Counted from the first letter of the stretch, positions 1 to 9,378 are shown. The stretch: 52,526 nt of DNA from Candidatus Thiodiazotropha sp. (ex Epidulcina cf. delphinae) (GCA_025656505.1 JAHXHR010000006.1:1-52526); one strand, 5' to 3'. The notes: a model not told the origin generated them from the sequence alone. A program made the numbers and translations.

Positions 1-115
1 GTGCATCCCTGCACGGCGCACAACGACGCGGAATAGTTGTTCTATTCCAAGGCGTTGTAACGCAGCCATGCGCCGCCACAAGCGTACTATTTACGGCGTA
101 ACGCTGCTCATGAGT
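1..115. repeat. Interspersed repeat family 1, copy A (cut by window edge)
   Basis: The sequence matches the right half of the repeats at 24324-24530 and 52148-52318. All three share the block GTGCATCCCTGCACGGCGC, then an inverted pair around TTCTATTCC and GCAGCCATGCGCC. The left half lies outside the window. The similarity fades after about position 115. Short ORFs in this repeat are by-products of its composition and not genes. Confidence 0.75.
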
Positions 116-422
116 ATTCCCAGCGCTGCTGCTGTCCTGTCACCCTTGATCGATGCCGGTGCAACCTTGGCCTTGAAGGCCGGGGAATGATTCCGTCTCT
201 TTCTTCTCATCTTCTGCTTACTCCTGTTCTGTTAGAATATTTGCAGAAGACACTTATAATTCCAGCTAAATTGTCCGACTAATGGGGGTCACCTCTGAAT
301 CCGCGTGTTGAGAAAAAAAGAGGTAGCTCATTCCTTTCAAAACAATTGAGGTGGTCGGTCCTTCTGAGTTTGTGGTCAAGAGGCATTCTAGCGACAAAGG
401 CAAGATCGAGGCACAACAGGCC
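116..422. other. Intergenic region upstream of the hybrid kinase
   Basis: No gene is seen here. The region holds the tail of repeat copy A and a possible sigma-70 promoter at 232-260. A GTG at 351 is in frame with the kinase and would extend it by 24 residues, but it has no Shine-Dalgarno sequence at a useful distance. Confidence 0.5.
232..260 (+). promoter_or_regulatory. Possible sigma-70 promoter of the hybrid kinase
   Basis: A perfect TATAAT box lies at 255-260. A weak TTAGAA lies 17 bases upstream at 232-237 and matches the -35 consensus at three of six positions. The placement upstream of the kinase is sensible. The call rests on consensus matching only. Confidence 0.3.
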
Positions 423-2912
423 ATGGATACAAACGACCCAGAACAACGGCGCACACTGCTGCGACGTCTAAAGGCCCGGTTTGAAAATCGACCGGATACC
501 GAGCACGAGCAATCGCTGGTACGGATAGCCATCGTCCTGTTGGCACTGATCTACCTGAGCGGGGTCTCCCTGTTCGGTGAACCCTCCGAACCGGCTCAAC
601 ACGGACTGATTATCCTCAGCCTCTTTCTGGTGTTTTCCTTGGTGATGATCGCTGCGATCGCACTCAACCCCGGCGTCTCCATCACCCGACGCGTGATCTG
701 CATGTTCGGCGACATGGGCATGACCACCTACCTCCTCTACTACTACGGGGAGACCATGACGCCCCTCTATATCGTCTATCTCTGGGTCTCCTCCGGGTAC
801 GGCCTGCGTTACGGCAACCGCTACCTCGCAGCTTCCACCATCGTGTCTGCCCTCGGATTCTTCCTGGTACTGCGCTACAACGAGGACTGGCGGTCGGACC
901 CCACGACCGGCTGGGGCTTGTGGATTGGCCTCATCGTACTGCCCATGTACATCGCATCGCTGCTGTCCAAGCTCTCCCATGCGCGGGCTGCGGCAGAAGC
1001 CAATCAGGCCAAGAGTCGGTTTCTCGCCAACATGAGCCATGAGATCCGCACGCCCATCAACGGGGTGATCGGACCGTTGGAGCTACTCTGCGCCACGCCG
1101 CTGGCGGAGAAACAGCGCTCCCTGGTTCATGGGGCTCAGTCCTCGGCCGCTACGTTGCTGCACCTGATCGAGAATGTGCTCGATATCAGCAAGATCGAGG
1201 CGGGCCGCATCACCCTCGCATGCGCCCCTTTCGATCTGCACGCCCTGATCAACGGGGTGGTGAGTCTGTTCGATTGCTCGGCCGGCAACAAACAGCTAGT
1301 GCTGCAGCGGCGCATCGACCCCGCCTGTCCGTACTGGCTGGTCGGCGATGAATTCCACCTGCGTCAAGTGCTGGTAAACCTGGTCGGCAATGCAGTCAAG
1401 TTCACTGAGCGAGGCCGGGTCGAGGTGCGGGTATCGGCCGATCGGGTGGAGCCGGACCGAGCCCGACTGAGGCTCGAGGTGTCCGATACGGGCATCGGTA
1501 TCTCCGAAGAGGCGCAGGCCTACATCTTCGAGCCGTTTCGCCAGGAAGATGAACGGATCACCCGGCGCTTTGGCGGTACCGGGCTCGGCATGAGCATCGC
1601 CAAGCAACTGACCGAACTGATGGGCGGGGAGCTCAGTGTCTCGAGTGTGGTGGGACAGGGGAGCCGATTTGCGCTGGTGTTGGACTGTGCGCGGACAGAG
1701 GCGCCGGCCCAGCACCCACCGCTGCATTTCCCCACCGGGGCGCGCGTGATCAGTCGCGACAGCCATCTGATCGGTCGGCTGCGCGACCGGCTGGGTGAGT
1801 GGGGCGTCTCGTGCATGATGGACCTGGACGTGACCGGGTCGATGGCTGAAGCTGTAGCGCTGCTCGATGGGCGGGCGCTTCCCCATCCCGCCACCCTACT
1901 TGAGGACTATCCGGGGCTGGCAGCAAAGGATCTGGTGTTGCTGATCGACGAGAGCACGCCGGCCTTCGATCCCCAGTCGGCAGGCTACGCCGGGGTGCTG
2001 CGCTTGCCGCACGATCAGGAGCAGTTATATACGGTAATGCACAGTTTACAGGCAGCCACCTTCGACAACGGCGCGTCACTGCCGGGCGAGGATCAGTCGT
2101 GGACCCAGCCCCTCAAGACCGGTCACATCCTGGTGGCCGAGGACAATCTGACCAATCAGCAGGTGACGCGCAGTTTCCTCGAGCAGGTCGGCCATGCCGT
2201 GACGGTGGTCGACGACGGGGAGGCGGCCATTGATGTACTAAAGGCCCAGCGTTTCGATCTGGCCATCGTAGACATGATGATGCCCGGTCACGGGGGACTG
2301 GATGTCATCAAGCTCTATCGCCACCCGGAGGGCAATCGGTCGGAGATGCCGTTCATTGTGCTTACCGCCAATGTCAGCGAAGAGGCCAGGGCGGCGTGTG
2401 AGGCCCTGGGCGTAAAGTATCTGAGCAAGCCGTTACGCGGGCGAGCCCTACAGGCGGCGGTGCAGGGATTGTTGATGCCGGACGAAGGGGGCAAGACCAC
2501 CGACCCTGTCCCCTGCGAGCCGACTGGGATGGCGGGCGAGGCGGGAGCGCTGATCGACGAGGCTACCTTTCAGGAGCTGGCGGCGCTGTTGAGCCCGGGC
2601 TCCCGCATGGCTGCCCTGGTGGCTGCTTTCTGCCGGGATGCCAAAACCCTGCTGGCCGAGATGGCGCAGGCGGCGCAGGCGGAGGATTGGCTGCGGGTGG
2701 CCGATCTCACGCACGGGCTCAAGGGCGCGGCCCTGGGGATCGGCGCCCAGCAACTGGCCCGAGAAGCCCGCACGTTGGAGCAGGAGATGCGGCAGGGGGC
2801 GCTACGGGGTCCGAAGGATCCGTTGGTCCGGGTGGAGGCGGCTTATCGGACTGTCCGGACCGTGCTGCAAGCCCGGACCGCCCAACCCCTCGATTCAGGT
2901 CGTCTGCCTTAG
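423..2912 (+). CDS. RpfC-like hybrid sensor histidine kinase (HK-REC-HPt)
   Basis: About 829 residues from ATG 423. A multi-helix N-terminal membrane region (about 32-185) is followed by HisKA with NMSHEIRTP (His206), an HATPase with N box [11 protein letters not shown] and G boxes DTGIGI and GTGLG, a degenerate segment, a receiver with phospho-acceptor Asp617 (VDMMMPG), and a C-terminal HPt domain with His764 (THGLKG). The N-terminus resembles Xanthomonas RpfC, the DSF quorum-sensing sensor: [13 protein letters not shown] just before helix 1 and GLRYGNRYL between helices. It would autophosphorylate and relay His-Asp-His to a separate response regulator. No rpfF or rpfG gene is in the window, so ligand and partner are unknown. 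It lies 562 bp upstream of the idr operon on the same strand; control of that operon is conjecture. An upstream GTG (351) is an alternative start. Confidence 0.85.
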   Translation: MDTNDPEQRRTLLRRLKARFENRPDTEHEQSLVRIAIVLLALIYLSGVSLFGEPSEPAQHGLIILSLFLVFSLVMIAAIALNPGVSITRRVICMFGDMGMTTYLLYYYGETMTPLYIVYLWVSSGYGLRYGNRYLAASTIVSALGFFLVLRYNEDWRSDPTTGWGLWIGLIVLPMYIASLLSKLSHARAAAEANQAKSRFLANMSHEIRTPINGVIGPLELLCATPLAEKQRSLVHGAQSSAATLLHLIENVLDISKIEAGRITLACAPFDLHALINGVVSLFDCSAGNKQLVLQRRIDPACPYWLVGDEFHLRQVLVNLVGNAVKFTERGRVEVRVSADRVEPDRARLRLEVSDTGIGISEEAQAYIFEPFRQEDERITRRFGGTGLGMSIAKQLTELMGGELSVSSVVGQGSRFALVLDCARTEAPAQHPPLHFPTGARVISRDSHLIGRLRDRLGEWGVSCMMDLDVTGSMAEAVALLDGRALPHPATLLEDYPGLAAKDLVLLIDESTPAFDPQSAGYAGVLRLPHDQEQLYTVMHSLQAATFDNGASLPGEDQSWTQPLKTGHILVAEDNLTNQQVTRSFLEQVGHAVTVVDDGEAAIDVLKAQRFDLAIVDMMMPGHGGLDVIKLYRHPEGNRSEMPFIVLTANVSEEARAACEALGVKYLSKPLRGRALQAAVQGLLMPDEGGKTTDPVPCEPTGMAGEAGALIDEATFQELAALLSPGSRMAALVAAFCRDAKTLLAEMAQAAQAEDWLRVADLTHGLKGAALGIGAQQLAREARTLEQEMRQGALRGPKDPLVRVEAAYRTVRTVLQARTAQPLDSGRLP

Positions 2913-3474
2913 TTCCGGCGGGGTACTGTAGAATTCCGCAAGAATACGTCACCTTAAAAACGCATCGTTATGGAAAGTGTTGTAATCCATGGCAGGATGG
3001 AAAACCAGGGTAGGTATACGCCTTTTGCTTATCGTTACTCTGAAGTTTACTTAAAATCAGTTTAAGCTTACGAATATAAGTAAGTGTCATTGCGGATAGA
3101 CCCGGAAAATTGAGTCTGGCTTCAAATTTCCCTAAACCGCATAAACCAAAGCAAAATTCCTTCATCTGCGCATTGTTACGCATGGGTCGCTTAGGGAAAA
3201 CCGGAAAACTTCAGCTTCAAACAGACTGAACAAGCTGAACAAAATCGCATCCTCCGAAAAAGACATTGGAACGATCTATTCAATCCATTCACGTCTCAAA
3301 GTTGATCAAGACCAGTAACCTACGGTTTTTTAAAGAATAAAAAAACCGCGAAAAAAATGGCCCACTTCATGCAGCGGTTGGAACCGGATCAGACCGCTTA
3401 CGCATAACAAAGTTTCCGCGATCTGAATCATCTTTCGGAACACCGATTAAGTAAAACTGACTGGAGGAAATCCA
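2913..3474. other. Intergenic region between the kinase and the idr operon
   Basis: This 562-bp AT-richer stretch holds no convincing gene. One 71-codon minus-strand ORF has no start signal or recognisable content. It probably carries the control region of the idr operon. The only site I can point to is the sigma-54-like element at 3358-3373, which follows an A-rich tract. No terminator hairpin with a T-run follows the kinase. Confidence 0.5.
3358..3373 (+). promoter_or_regulatory. Possible sigma-54 (-24/-12) promoter of idrP1
   Basis: TGGCCCACTTCATGCA fits the RpoN pattern with GG and GC exactly ten bases apart. It differs from TGGCAC-N5-TTGCW at two core positions. It lies 102 bp upstream of the idrP1 start and just after an A-rich tract. 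No bacterial enhancer-binding protein gene is in the window. Confidence 0.3.
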
Positions 3475-4581
3475 ATGGGTGTGCGAGTCACTACAGGGCG
3501 TACCCTCCTAGCCGCCGTCGTGGGGTTTGGAGTCGCGCTTAGCGTTCAAGCTGCCGAATATCCGAATATCGGACCACTTCCGCAGCTAAAAATCAATAAA
3601 GCAAAAGCAGAACTGGGGAAACGCCTGTTCTTCGATAAACGTCTCTCGGGTGACGCTGCGGTTTCATGCGCCACATGCCATGTGCCGGAAAAAGGGTATG
3701 CCGGCAAAGAAGCTCTGTCCCCCGGTTATCCCGGCAACGGCCACTTCCGCAATGCCTCTTCACTGATCAATGCCGCGCACAGAAAAGTGTGGAACTGGGA
3801 TGGTCGTATCGGAACAAACCTGAATGACATGACCCGTGAGATGCTCACTGAAGACTATACGATGAATATGGATATGCGGATCATGCAAGAGCGCGTCAAG
3901 CAGGATCCGGTCTATGTGAAAATGTTCAAGGATGCCGGTTACGGCGAACCCTCAAACGGTTCGGTACGTAAGGCAATCCCTGAATACCTGAAGACCCTGA
4001 CTTCAACCAACGCCCCCTTTGACAAAGGTAGAATGTCCGCATCGGCAAAACGGGGGATGAAGCTCTTCAAAGGCAAGGCCGGTTGCATCCGATGCCACAG
4101 CGGTCCGATGATGACCGATCAAAGAGCCCATAATACCGGTGTTCCCGAGAACTTCGATGTATTCATGGACCCGATGAATCATCAGGCTTTTATCGCCTTT
4201 ACCATGTTCCAGGGCATACCCAACTACATGAATCTGAAGCGCGACCCAGGCTACTTCAATGTCACACTGCTGGAAGAGGACATGGGTAAATTCCTCACCC
4301 CATCGCTGCGTGAACTGAAATACTCAGCACCCTATATGCATAACGGCATGATCAAGACCCTCGCCGGTGTTGTTGATTTCTACAACCAAGGTAGCGGCAA
4401 GGACAGCAATAAAAGCGAAATGCTGAAACCACTGAAACTGAGCGGCAAGGAGAAGAAAGACCTGGTGGCTTTCCTGGAAGCGCTTTCCGGCGACAAGCTG
4501 ACGAGTGACAAACACGTCTGGAAACAGCCCTACCCGTCGGAGTATGAAGCCATCGCAAACTGGACGAAAGTCCGTAACTAA
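3475..4581 (+). CDS. idrP1: Di-haem cytochrome c peroxidase-like subunit, IdrP1-type
   Basis: 368 residues with a Sec signal peptide (hydrophobic LLAAVVGFGVALSVQA, cleavage near AAEY), so the protein is periplasmic. There are two c-type haem sites, CATCH (C65, C68, H69) and CIRCH (C204, C207, H208), as in the MauG/CcpA peroxidase superfamily. TPSLRELKYSAPYMHNGMI and a conserved C-terminal DFYNQGSG stretch are typical of the fold. In known iodate reductases two such proteins accompany the molybdoenzyme and are proposed to remove reactive products, such as H2O2, formed during iodate reduction. The Shine-Dalgarno GGAGG lies nine bases before the ATG. It is the first gene of a four-gene operon; its stop overlaps an out-of-use ATG at 4581 just before the second peroxidase gene. 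Assigning P1 rather than P2 is by position only. Confidence 0.8.
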   Translation: MGVRVTTGRTLLAAVVGFGVALSVQAAEYPNIGPLPQLKINKAKAELGKRLFFDKRLSGDAAVSCATCHVPEKGYAGKEALSPGYPGNGHFRNASSLINAAHRKVWNWDGRIGTNLNDMTREMLTEDYTMNMDMRIMQERVKQDPVYVKMFKDAGYGEPSNGSVRKAIPEYLKTLTSTNAPFDKGRMSASAKRGMKLFKGKAGCIRCHSGPMMTDQRAHNTGVPENFDVFMDPMNHQAFIAFTMFQGIPNYMNLKRDPGYFNVTLLEEDMGKFLTPSLRELKYSAPYMHNGMIKTLAGVVDFYNQGSGKDSNKSEMLKPLKLSGKEKKDLVAFLEALSGDKLTSDKHVWKQPYPSEYEAIANWTKVRN

Positions 4582-4595
4582 TGGAGGTAATGACC

Positions 4596-5840
4596 ATGCG
4601 TATGAAGAAACTTACTCTTACCCTGGTTGCTGCCGCCGTTGCGGCCGTCTTTGCAGGCTGCCAGGCTACGCCCGCCAAACAGGAGAGTGCTGCGGCGTCC
4701 GCTGAGATGTCGGCCGCCAAAATGGCCATGAAGCCGTCAGGTTCCCCTCCGCTGGCGCCGCTCGGCAAAGCGCCCATCCCACCTGACAATAAGTTGACCC
4801 CCGCCAAAGTGGAGCTCGGCAAACTGCTGTTCTTCGATCCGCGGATCGGCGGCGACGCTTCAACCGGTTGCTCCACCTGTCATGAACCCGAGCAAGGCTG
4901 GGCCTGGGCGGAAGACTTCTCCCGCGGTTATCCCGGTACGGTTCACTGGCGTAACAGTCAATCCATCATCAACAGCGCCTACTACCCCCGTCAGTTCTGG
5001 GCCGGTTCTGCTTCATCGAACGAAAAGCAGGCCAAATCAGCCGCCAAGGGCGGTGTTGCCGGTAATGGTGAGGACGACATCATGGAAGCACGCCTGGCGC
5101 TTATACCTGAGTACAGGAAACGCTTCAAAGAGGTATTCGGCACTGAATGGCCGATTATCGATGATGTCTGGCATGCCATCTCTGCTTTCGAGCGCACCAT
5201 GAATACCACGGGTAAGTACGAAGTGCCTCTCGATAAATATCTCAAGGGTGACAAGAGTGCATTGAGTAAACAGCAGGTCCGGGGTATGGCGCTGTTCAAC
5301 GGCAAGGGCGGATGCATCAACTGCCACAACGGCGAACTGACAACCGATACCGACTTCCACAACATCGGCGTGCCGCCGAACAAGCGCTGGGAAGAAGACG
5401 GCCTAGCCCAGATCACTTTCCGTTTTGAACAGTATGCCAAAGGCCAGACTGAACAGGGCTATCGTAGCGCCAAGTCAGACTGGGGCTTCTACTACCGTTC
5501 AAAGAACAAATGGGACAAAGGCAAGTTCCGCACCGCGCCGCTACGTTACATCGCTTACACTGCGCCCTATATGCACAACGGTGTCTTTTACACCCTGGAA
5601 GAGGTCATCGATTTCTATAATCGCGGTGGATTCGATGAGGAGGGACGCACCACGCTGTTCCCGAAAAACAAGAGCGCTATGATCAAGCCCCTCGGTCTGA
5701 CCGATCAGGAGAAAGAAGACCTGCTGGCCTTTCTTGAGGCATTCTCCGGTCCCGAGATCACGATGGAGAAACCTGAACAGCCGCCTTATGCCCCTCTGTT
5801 CAGCATGGCTGAACTCAAAGCCGCTCAGGAGGCAAAGTAA
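4596..5840 (+). CDS. idrP2: Di-haem cytochrome c peroxidase-like lipoprotein, IdrP2-type
   Basis: 414 residues. ATG 4596 is preferred over 4581 and 4590 because GGAGG at 4583-4587 then has normal spacing. A short charged N-terminus, hydrophobic segment and VFAGC suggest a lipobox, so the protein may be anchored at a membrane facing the periplasm; the Phe at -3 is not ideal. Haem motifs are CSTCH (C92, C95, H96) and CINCH (C240, C243, H244). APLRYIAYTAPYMHNG parallels the first peroxidase. The pair are paralogues but clearly diverged, which matches IdrP1 and IdrP2 of described iodate reductase clusters. The stop overlaps the start of the Rieske gene by one base (TAATG), implying translational coupling. 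Confidence 0.8.
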   Translation: MRMKKLTLTLVAAAVAAVFAGCQATPAKQESAAASAEMSAAKMAMKPSGSPPLAPLGKAPIPPDNKLTPAKVELGKLLFFDPRIGGDASTGCSTCHEPEQGWAWAEDFSRGYPGTVHWRNSQSIINSAYYPRQFWAGSASSNEKQAKSAAKGGVAGNGEDDIMEARLALIPEYRKRFKEVFGTEWPIIDDVWHAISAFERTMNTTGKYEVPLDKYLKGDKSALSKQQVRGMALFNGKGGCINCHNGELTTDTDFHNIGVPPNKRWEEDGLAQITFRFEQYAKGQTEQGYRSAKSDWGFYYRSKNKWDKGKFRTAPLRYIAYTAPYMHNGVFYTLEEVIDFYNRGGFDEEGRTTLFPKNKSAMIKPLGLTDQEKEDLLAFLEAFSGPEITMEKPEQPPYAPLFSMAELKAAQEAK

Positions 5841-6415
5841 TGATTGATTTGAAGAAAAAAGATGAGACCGCGGCCGAGCATGGCAAATGCATGTTGAACC
5901 GTCGTCAGTTCCTGATGTATTCAGGTTCCGCCGCAGCCGCCGCTAGCACGATCTCAATCAGCCTGTTCCCAGGCCAGGCCCGGGCAAAGGCGCGTGTTGT
6001 AGGCTATCCACGCAAATTGGTAGCAAAAATGAGCCAACTGAAAGACCACAAACCCCTGGACTTCAACTACCCCGACGACGGTCCGAACAGCAGTTGCTTC
6101 GTAGTGAAGATGGATGGGGCCAAAGCGGGTGGCGGTATCGGATCCCAGCGTGACGTGGTGGGATTCAACTACCTCTGTACACACCAGGGCGGTTATCTCA
6201 CAGGTAAATATCAAGCGGTGGGTGAGCATCGTGTACTGGGTCAGTGCCCACTGCACCTCTCTACCTACGACCTGACACGTCATGGCATCATTGTTTCAGG
6301 TCAGGCCTACCAGAGTATTCCTCAGGTTCTGCTCGAACTGGACGGTGACGATATCTATGCCGTCGGCATGATGGGCCTCATTTTCGGCCGTAACGAAAAC
6401 CTGATGGAAGGCTAG
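5840..6415 (+). CDS. idrB: Rieske [2Fe-2S] subunit of an AioB/IdrB-type oxidoreductase, Tat-exported
   Basis: 191 residues. The N-terminus has a twin-arginine signal, NRRQFL (R21-R22), followed by an Ala-rich hydrophobic stretch ending at ARA, so the folded protein and its partner would be exported by Tat. Rieske ligands are C113-T-H115 and C136-P-L-H139. The two extra cysteines that form the disulfide in bc1-type Rieske proteins are absent (CTHQGG and CPLH), which should lower the midpoint potential. The small subunit passes electrons between the molybdoenzyme and a cytochrome. AGGAGG seven bases upstream gives a strong ribosome site, and the start overlaps the idrP2 stop. The large subunit has no signal of its own and would travel with this protein, as in arsenite oxidase. 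Confidence 0.85.
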   Translation: MIDLKKKDETAAEHGKCMLNRRQFLMYSGSAAAAASTISISLFPGQARAKARVVGYPRKLVAKMSQLKDHKPLDFNYPDDGPNSSCFVVKMDGAKAGGGIGSQRDVVGFNYLCTHQGGYLTGKYQAVGEHRVLGQCPLHLSTYDLTRHGIIVSGQAYQSIPQVLLELDGDDIYAVGMMGLIFGRNENLMEG

Positions 6416-6428
6416 GAGGAGATACACA

Positions 6429-9122
6429 ATGGCAACTAAATATTACCTTCCCGAAGACAAGACACCGCTGCCGCCGAAAAGCGCTGAAGTCCTGACAACC
6501 TGCTGCGACTACTGCATCGTCGCTTGTGGTTACAAGGTCTATCGCTGGCCGGTCGGTACGCCTGATGGTGGTGCAAATGCCTCGGAAAACGCCTTTGGCA
6601 TCGACTTTCCCAGCGGCCCGATGCAGGCTTGGGTGGCCCCCACTCAACACAATGTGGTGATGCACGAGGGTAGTCCGCATAATGTGATCGTCATTCCTGA
6701 CAAAGACGCAAAGGCCGTCAACTTCAACGGGGACTCCTCCATTCGCGGCGGCTGTATCGCCCAAAAATGTTATAACCCGGACAAGCCGACCCATGATCGT
6801 CTGATGTCGCCGATGATCCGCATCAACGGTACGCTACAGCCGGTCCCCTGGGATATGGCCCTGGATATCGCAACAGACCTGATGAAGTACACCGTCAAGC
6901 AGTTCGGCGCCAATGCCTATGGCATGAAGATCTACTCCTACCAGTATGTTGAAAACACCTACGCCGGCTCCAAGTTCGCACGTCGTTCCATGAAGACGGC
7001 TAACTGGACCATGCACGATACACCGGCAAACGTTACTTCAACACCGGGTTTCCGTGATGCCGGTTTCGATAACTTCGGTCCCGCCTACAAAGACTGGGGT
7101 GATGCCGAGGTACTGATGATTTGCGGTACCGACCCCTACGAAACCAAGACCATGATCTTCAACCAGTTCATCAAACCCGCCATCGACGGCGGCCAGAAGA
7201 CGATCTGGCTGAATGTGCGTGAAACCGCCGGTATCGCCTATGCCAAGAGCCGGGGCAGCGCCCTGTTCATCCAGCTTGATCCCGGCACCGACACACCTGT
7301 TTTGGGCGCCATCGCCAGAGTCATCATGGAAAACGGCTGGGAAGACAGCGATTGGATCAAGAAGTGGGTCAACAACAAGTGGGAGTCCAGCTCCGGTTTT
7401 GGCCAGGGCACCCGTAACACGCCATGGCAGTGGCGTACGACCTGGGGCAAATTCCAGACCAAGGGTTTTGAGGACTACAAGACGTGGAATCTCTCACAAA
7501 AGGAGTTCGATCCCAAAGCCGCCGCCAAGATTGCCAACATCCCTGCTGAGCAGATCTATCAGGCCGCTGAGTGGATGGCCAAACCCAAGGCGGACGGCAC
7601 CCGCCCTAAGACCTCTCTGGGTATCGAAAAAGGCTTCTACTGGTCCAACAACACCGGCAACACCAACGCGGTAAGCTCATTGGCCACCATCTGTGGTGCA
7701 GGCGGTCGCCCCGGTCAGATGGTCGGTCGTTTCGGTGGACATCAGCGTGGCGGCACCAGCGGTGGCGGTTACCCGCGCAACAAATCGGCGCAGAAACGCC
7801 CCGGCCGCCGCCGCCAGGCACTGGATTGCGATCGTTACTTCTACTCCGGCAACACCCGCTTCGCCCATGTGGTCGGCACCACCTGGATTCAATCCATGTG
7901 CGGATCCGGCGGCCTGAATAGCAAGTTCGAAGAGCTGGTCAGTAACAATCCGCATCAGGTGCGTTCCTTCGACAAAGCGGAAATCATCGAGACGTTGAAG
8001 AAGCGTATGGATGCCGGCGGCACCGTGGTGCTCAACCAGGATATCTACCTGCGTGATCCCATCGGGTCCGGATTTGCCGATATCGTACTGCCGGCAGCAA
8101 CTTGGGGTGAGGAGGACTTCGTCCGCGCCAATGGCGAGAGACGTATTCGTCTCTACTCCAAGTTCTATGATGCCCCCGGTGACTCCAAGCCTGATTGGTG
8201 GATCTTTGCTCAACTGGGTAAAAAGATGGGCTTTGACGGCTTCGACTGGAAGAACGCCAATGAAGTCTGTGAAGAGTCCTCACGCTTCAGTCGCGGTAAC
8301 CGTAAGGCTTACCACATGATCAAGGTCGCCGCTCATAAAGAGGGAAAAACCCTGCATGAAAAGCTGCGTGAACTGGGCACTGAAGGCATCCAGGGACCGA
8401 CCTTCTACAACTACAAGACCGGCGAGCTTCTCGGTACCGTGCGCCTGCATGACACCACCCTATCCCAAGAGCAGATGGTGGCAGAGGGCCGTACCCAGGG
8501 AGCCAACATGGTCAACAAGAAGAGCACCCACTTCAATTCCCAGACCGGTAAGGTAAACATCCAGAAGCATCCCTGGGACCTGTTCTCCGATTACTGGGCG
8601 TGGATGAAGCCCAAGGATGATGAACTGTGGCATACCAATGGTCGAATCAACGAAATCTGGCAGTCCGGTTTCGACGATGTGGACCGTCGTGCTTACATCT
8701 CCCAGCGTTGGCCCGAAAACTGGACTGAGATCCATCCGGATGATGCCGCCAAACGCGGTATCGAATCGGGTGACCAGGTGCTGCTCTACTCCGACCGTGT
8801 GCCTAACTTCAAGCAGACCATCAAAGGCGTGCATGGTAAGGACTTCAACTTCGCTGAGTTGTTGAAGAACGATTGGATCCAGTTGGATAAAGCAGCGGTC
8901 ACCGCGGTGGCGATTGTCACGCCCCATGTAAAGAAAGGCACCATGTACTCCTACTTCATCAATACAGCTCAACCCTCCAACGCCCTGCAGGGCCGGGTGC
9001 CGGATCAGGTCAGTGGTAACTACAACTACAAGATGGGCGTGGCAAGGGTCAAGAAGATCGGCGAGTCGAAATACAAGAGCGAATTCCGCTCCATGTCATT
9101 CGCACCGCGTAATGTGGTTTGA
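6429..9122 (+). CDS. idrA: Molybdopterin oxidoreductase large subunit, probable iodate reductase IdrA
   Basis: 897 residues of the DMSO reductase superfamily, AioA/IdrA branch. The iron-sulfur motif is C26-x2-C29-x3-C33 followed after 71 residues by Ser104, which is the spacing of AioA with its [3Fe-4S] cluster (three Cys, then Ser). R434-x3-H438 (GRFGGH) matches the Arg/His pair of the AioA active site. The residue that should correspond to arsenite-binding Glu203 of AioA appears to be Ser204, eight residues after His196; this was aligned by eye from memory of AioA. No Mo-ligating Cys/Ser/Sec was identified at the usual place, as expected for this branch. The protein would reduce iodate at a Mo-bis-PGD centre in the periplasm. 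GGAGGAG at 6416-6422 is a strong ribosome site. It is the last gene of the operon and is followed by a terminator. An unusual arsenite oxidase is the main alternative, but the two peroxidase genes argue for Idr. Confidence 0.8.
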   Translation: MATKYYLPEDKTPLPPKSAEVLTTCCDYCIVACGYKVYRWPVGTPDGGANASENAFGIDFPSGPMQAWVAPTQHNVVMHEGSPHNVIVIPDKDAKAVNFNGDSSIRGGCIAQKCYNPDKPTHDRLMSPMIRINGTLQPVPWDMALDIATDLMKYTVKQFGANAYGMKIYSYQYVENTYAGSKFARRSMKTANWTMHDTPANVTSTPGFRDAGFDNFGPAYKDWGDAEVLMICGTDPYETKTMIFNQFIKPAIDGGQKTIWLNVRETAGIAYAKSRGSALFIQLDPGTDTPVLGAIARVIMENGWEDSDWIKKWVNNKWESSSGFGQGTRNTPWQWRTTWGKFQTKGFEDYKTWNLSQKEFDPKAAAKIANIPAEQIYQAAEWMAKPKADGTRPKTSLGIEKGFYWSNNTGNTNAVSSLATICGAGGRPGQMVGRFGGHQRGGTSGGGYPRNKSAQKRPGRRRQALDCDRYFYSGNTRFAHVVGTTWIQSMCGSGGLNSKFEELVSNNPHQVRSFDKAEIIETLKKRMDAGGTVVLNQDIYLRDPIGSGFADIVLPAATWGEEDFVRANGERRIRLYSKFYDAPGDSKPDWWIFAQLGKKMGFDGFDWKNANEVCEESSRFSRGNRKAYHMIKVAAHKEGKTLHEKLRELGTEGIQGPTFYNYKTGELLGTVRLHDTTLSQEQMVAEGRTQGANMVNKKSTHFNSQTGKVNIQKHPWDLFSDYWAWMKPKDDELWHTNGRINEIWQSGFDDVDRRAYISQRWPENWTEIHPDDAAKRGIESGDQVLLYSDRVPNFKQTIKGVHGKDFNFAELLKNDWIQLDKAAVTAVAIVTPHVKKGTMYSYFINTAQPSNALQGRVPDQVSGNYNYKMGVARVKKIGESKYKSEFRSMSFAPRNVV

Positions 9123-9150
9123 TTCCTTGACAGGTTTACATTGAGGAATC

Positions 9151-9176
9151 GGGGTGGCTTCGGCCACCCCCTTTTT
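9151..9176 (+). terminator. Intrinsic terminator of the idr operon
   Basis: A perfect eight-base-pair stem GGGGTGGC/GCCACCCC with a TTCG tetraloop is followed by a run of five T. It starts 28 bases after the idrA stop. Confidence 0.9.
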
Positions 9177-9201
9177 CAGGCTCTTCCCCTGATCCGGGGG
9201 A

Positions 9202-9370
9202 TTAGGGGGTGTTCTCAATCATCGTTCGCGGCGTGATTCCGGCCCTTTTCCGCGCTGGCGGCGTTGCGATTCGTTGCAATAGAATGACTATTGCGCCTCA
9301 TCGCGCCTTGCCGGCACGAAAAATGACTCAGAATCACGCTCACTCAGGTAATTGAGAACGCCCCCTAGTG
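9202..9370. repeat. CTAG-bordered palindromic element, family 2 copy 1
   Basis: A 169-bp element with terminal inverted repeats: TTAGGGGGTGTTCTCAAT on the left and ATTGAGAACGCCCCCTAG on the right. An inner inverted pair GCGTGATTC/GAATCACGC gives a branched hairpin. It is identical to 30982-31150 except for two bases in the left terminal repeat, so one copy is recent or both are under selection. No coding capacity. It lies between the convergent idr operon and the esterase gene. Confidence 0.85.
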
Positions 9371-9378
9371 TTCACTAG

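Noticed and set aside
468..2079. Minus-strand ORFs opposite the hybrid kinase
   Set aside because: Shadows of a gene with complete kinase, receiver and HPt motifs.
5840..9122. Naming the pair aioBA (arsenite oxidase)
   Set aside because: The two linked di-haem peroxidases, the large size (897) and the loss of the arsenite-site Glu point to Idr. Phylogeny would settle it.
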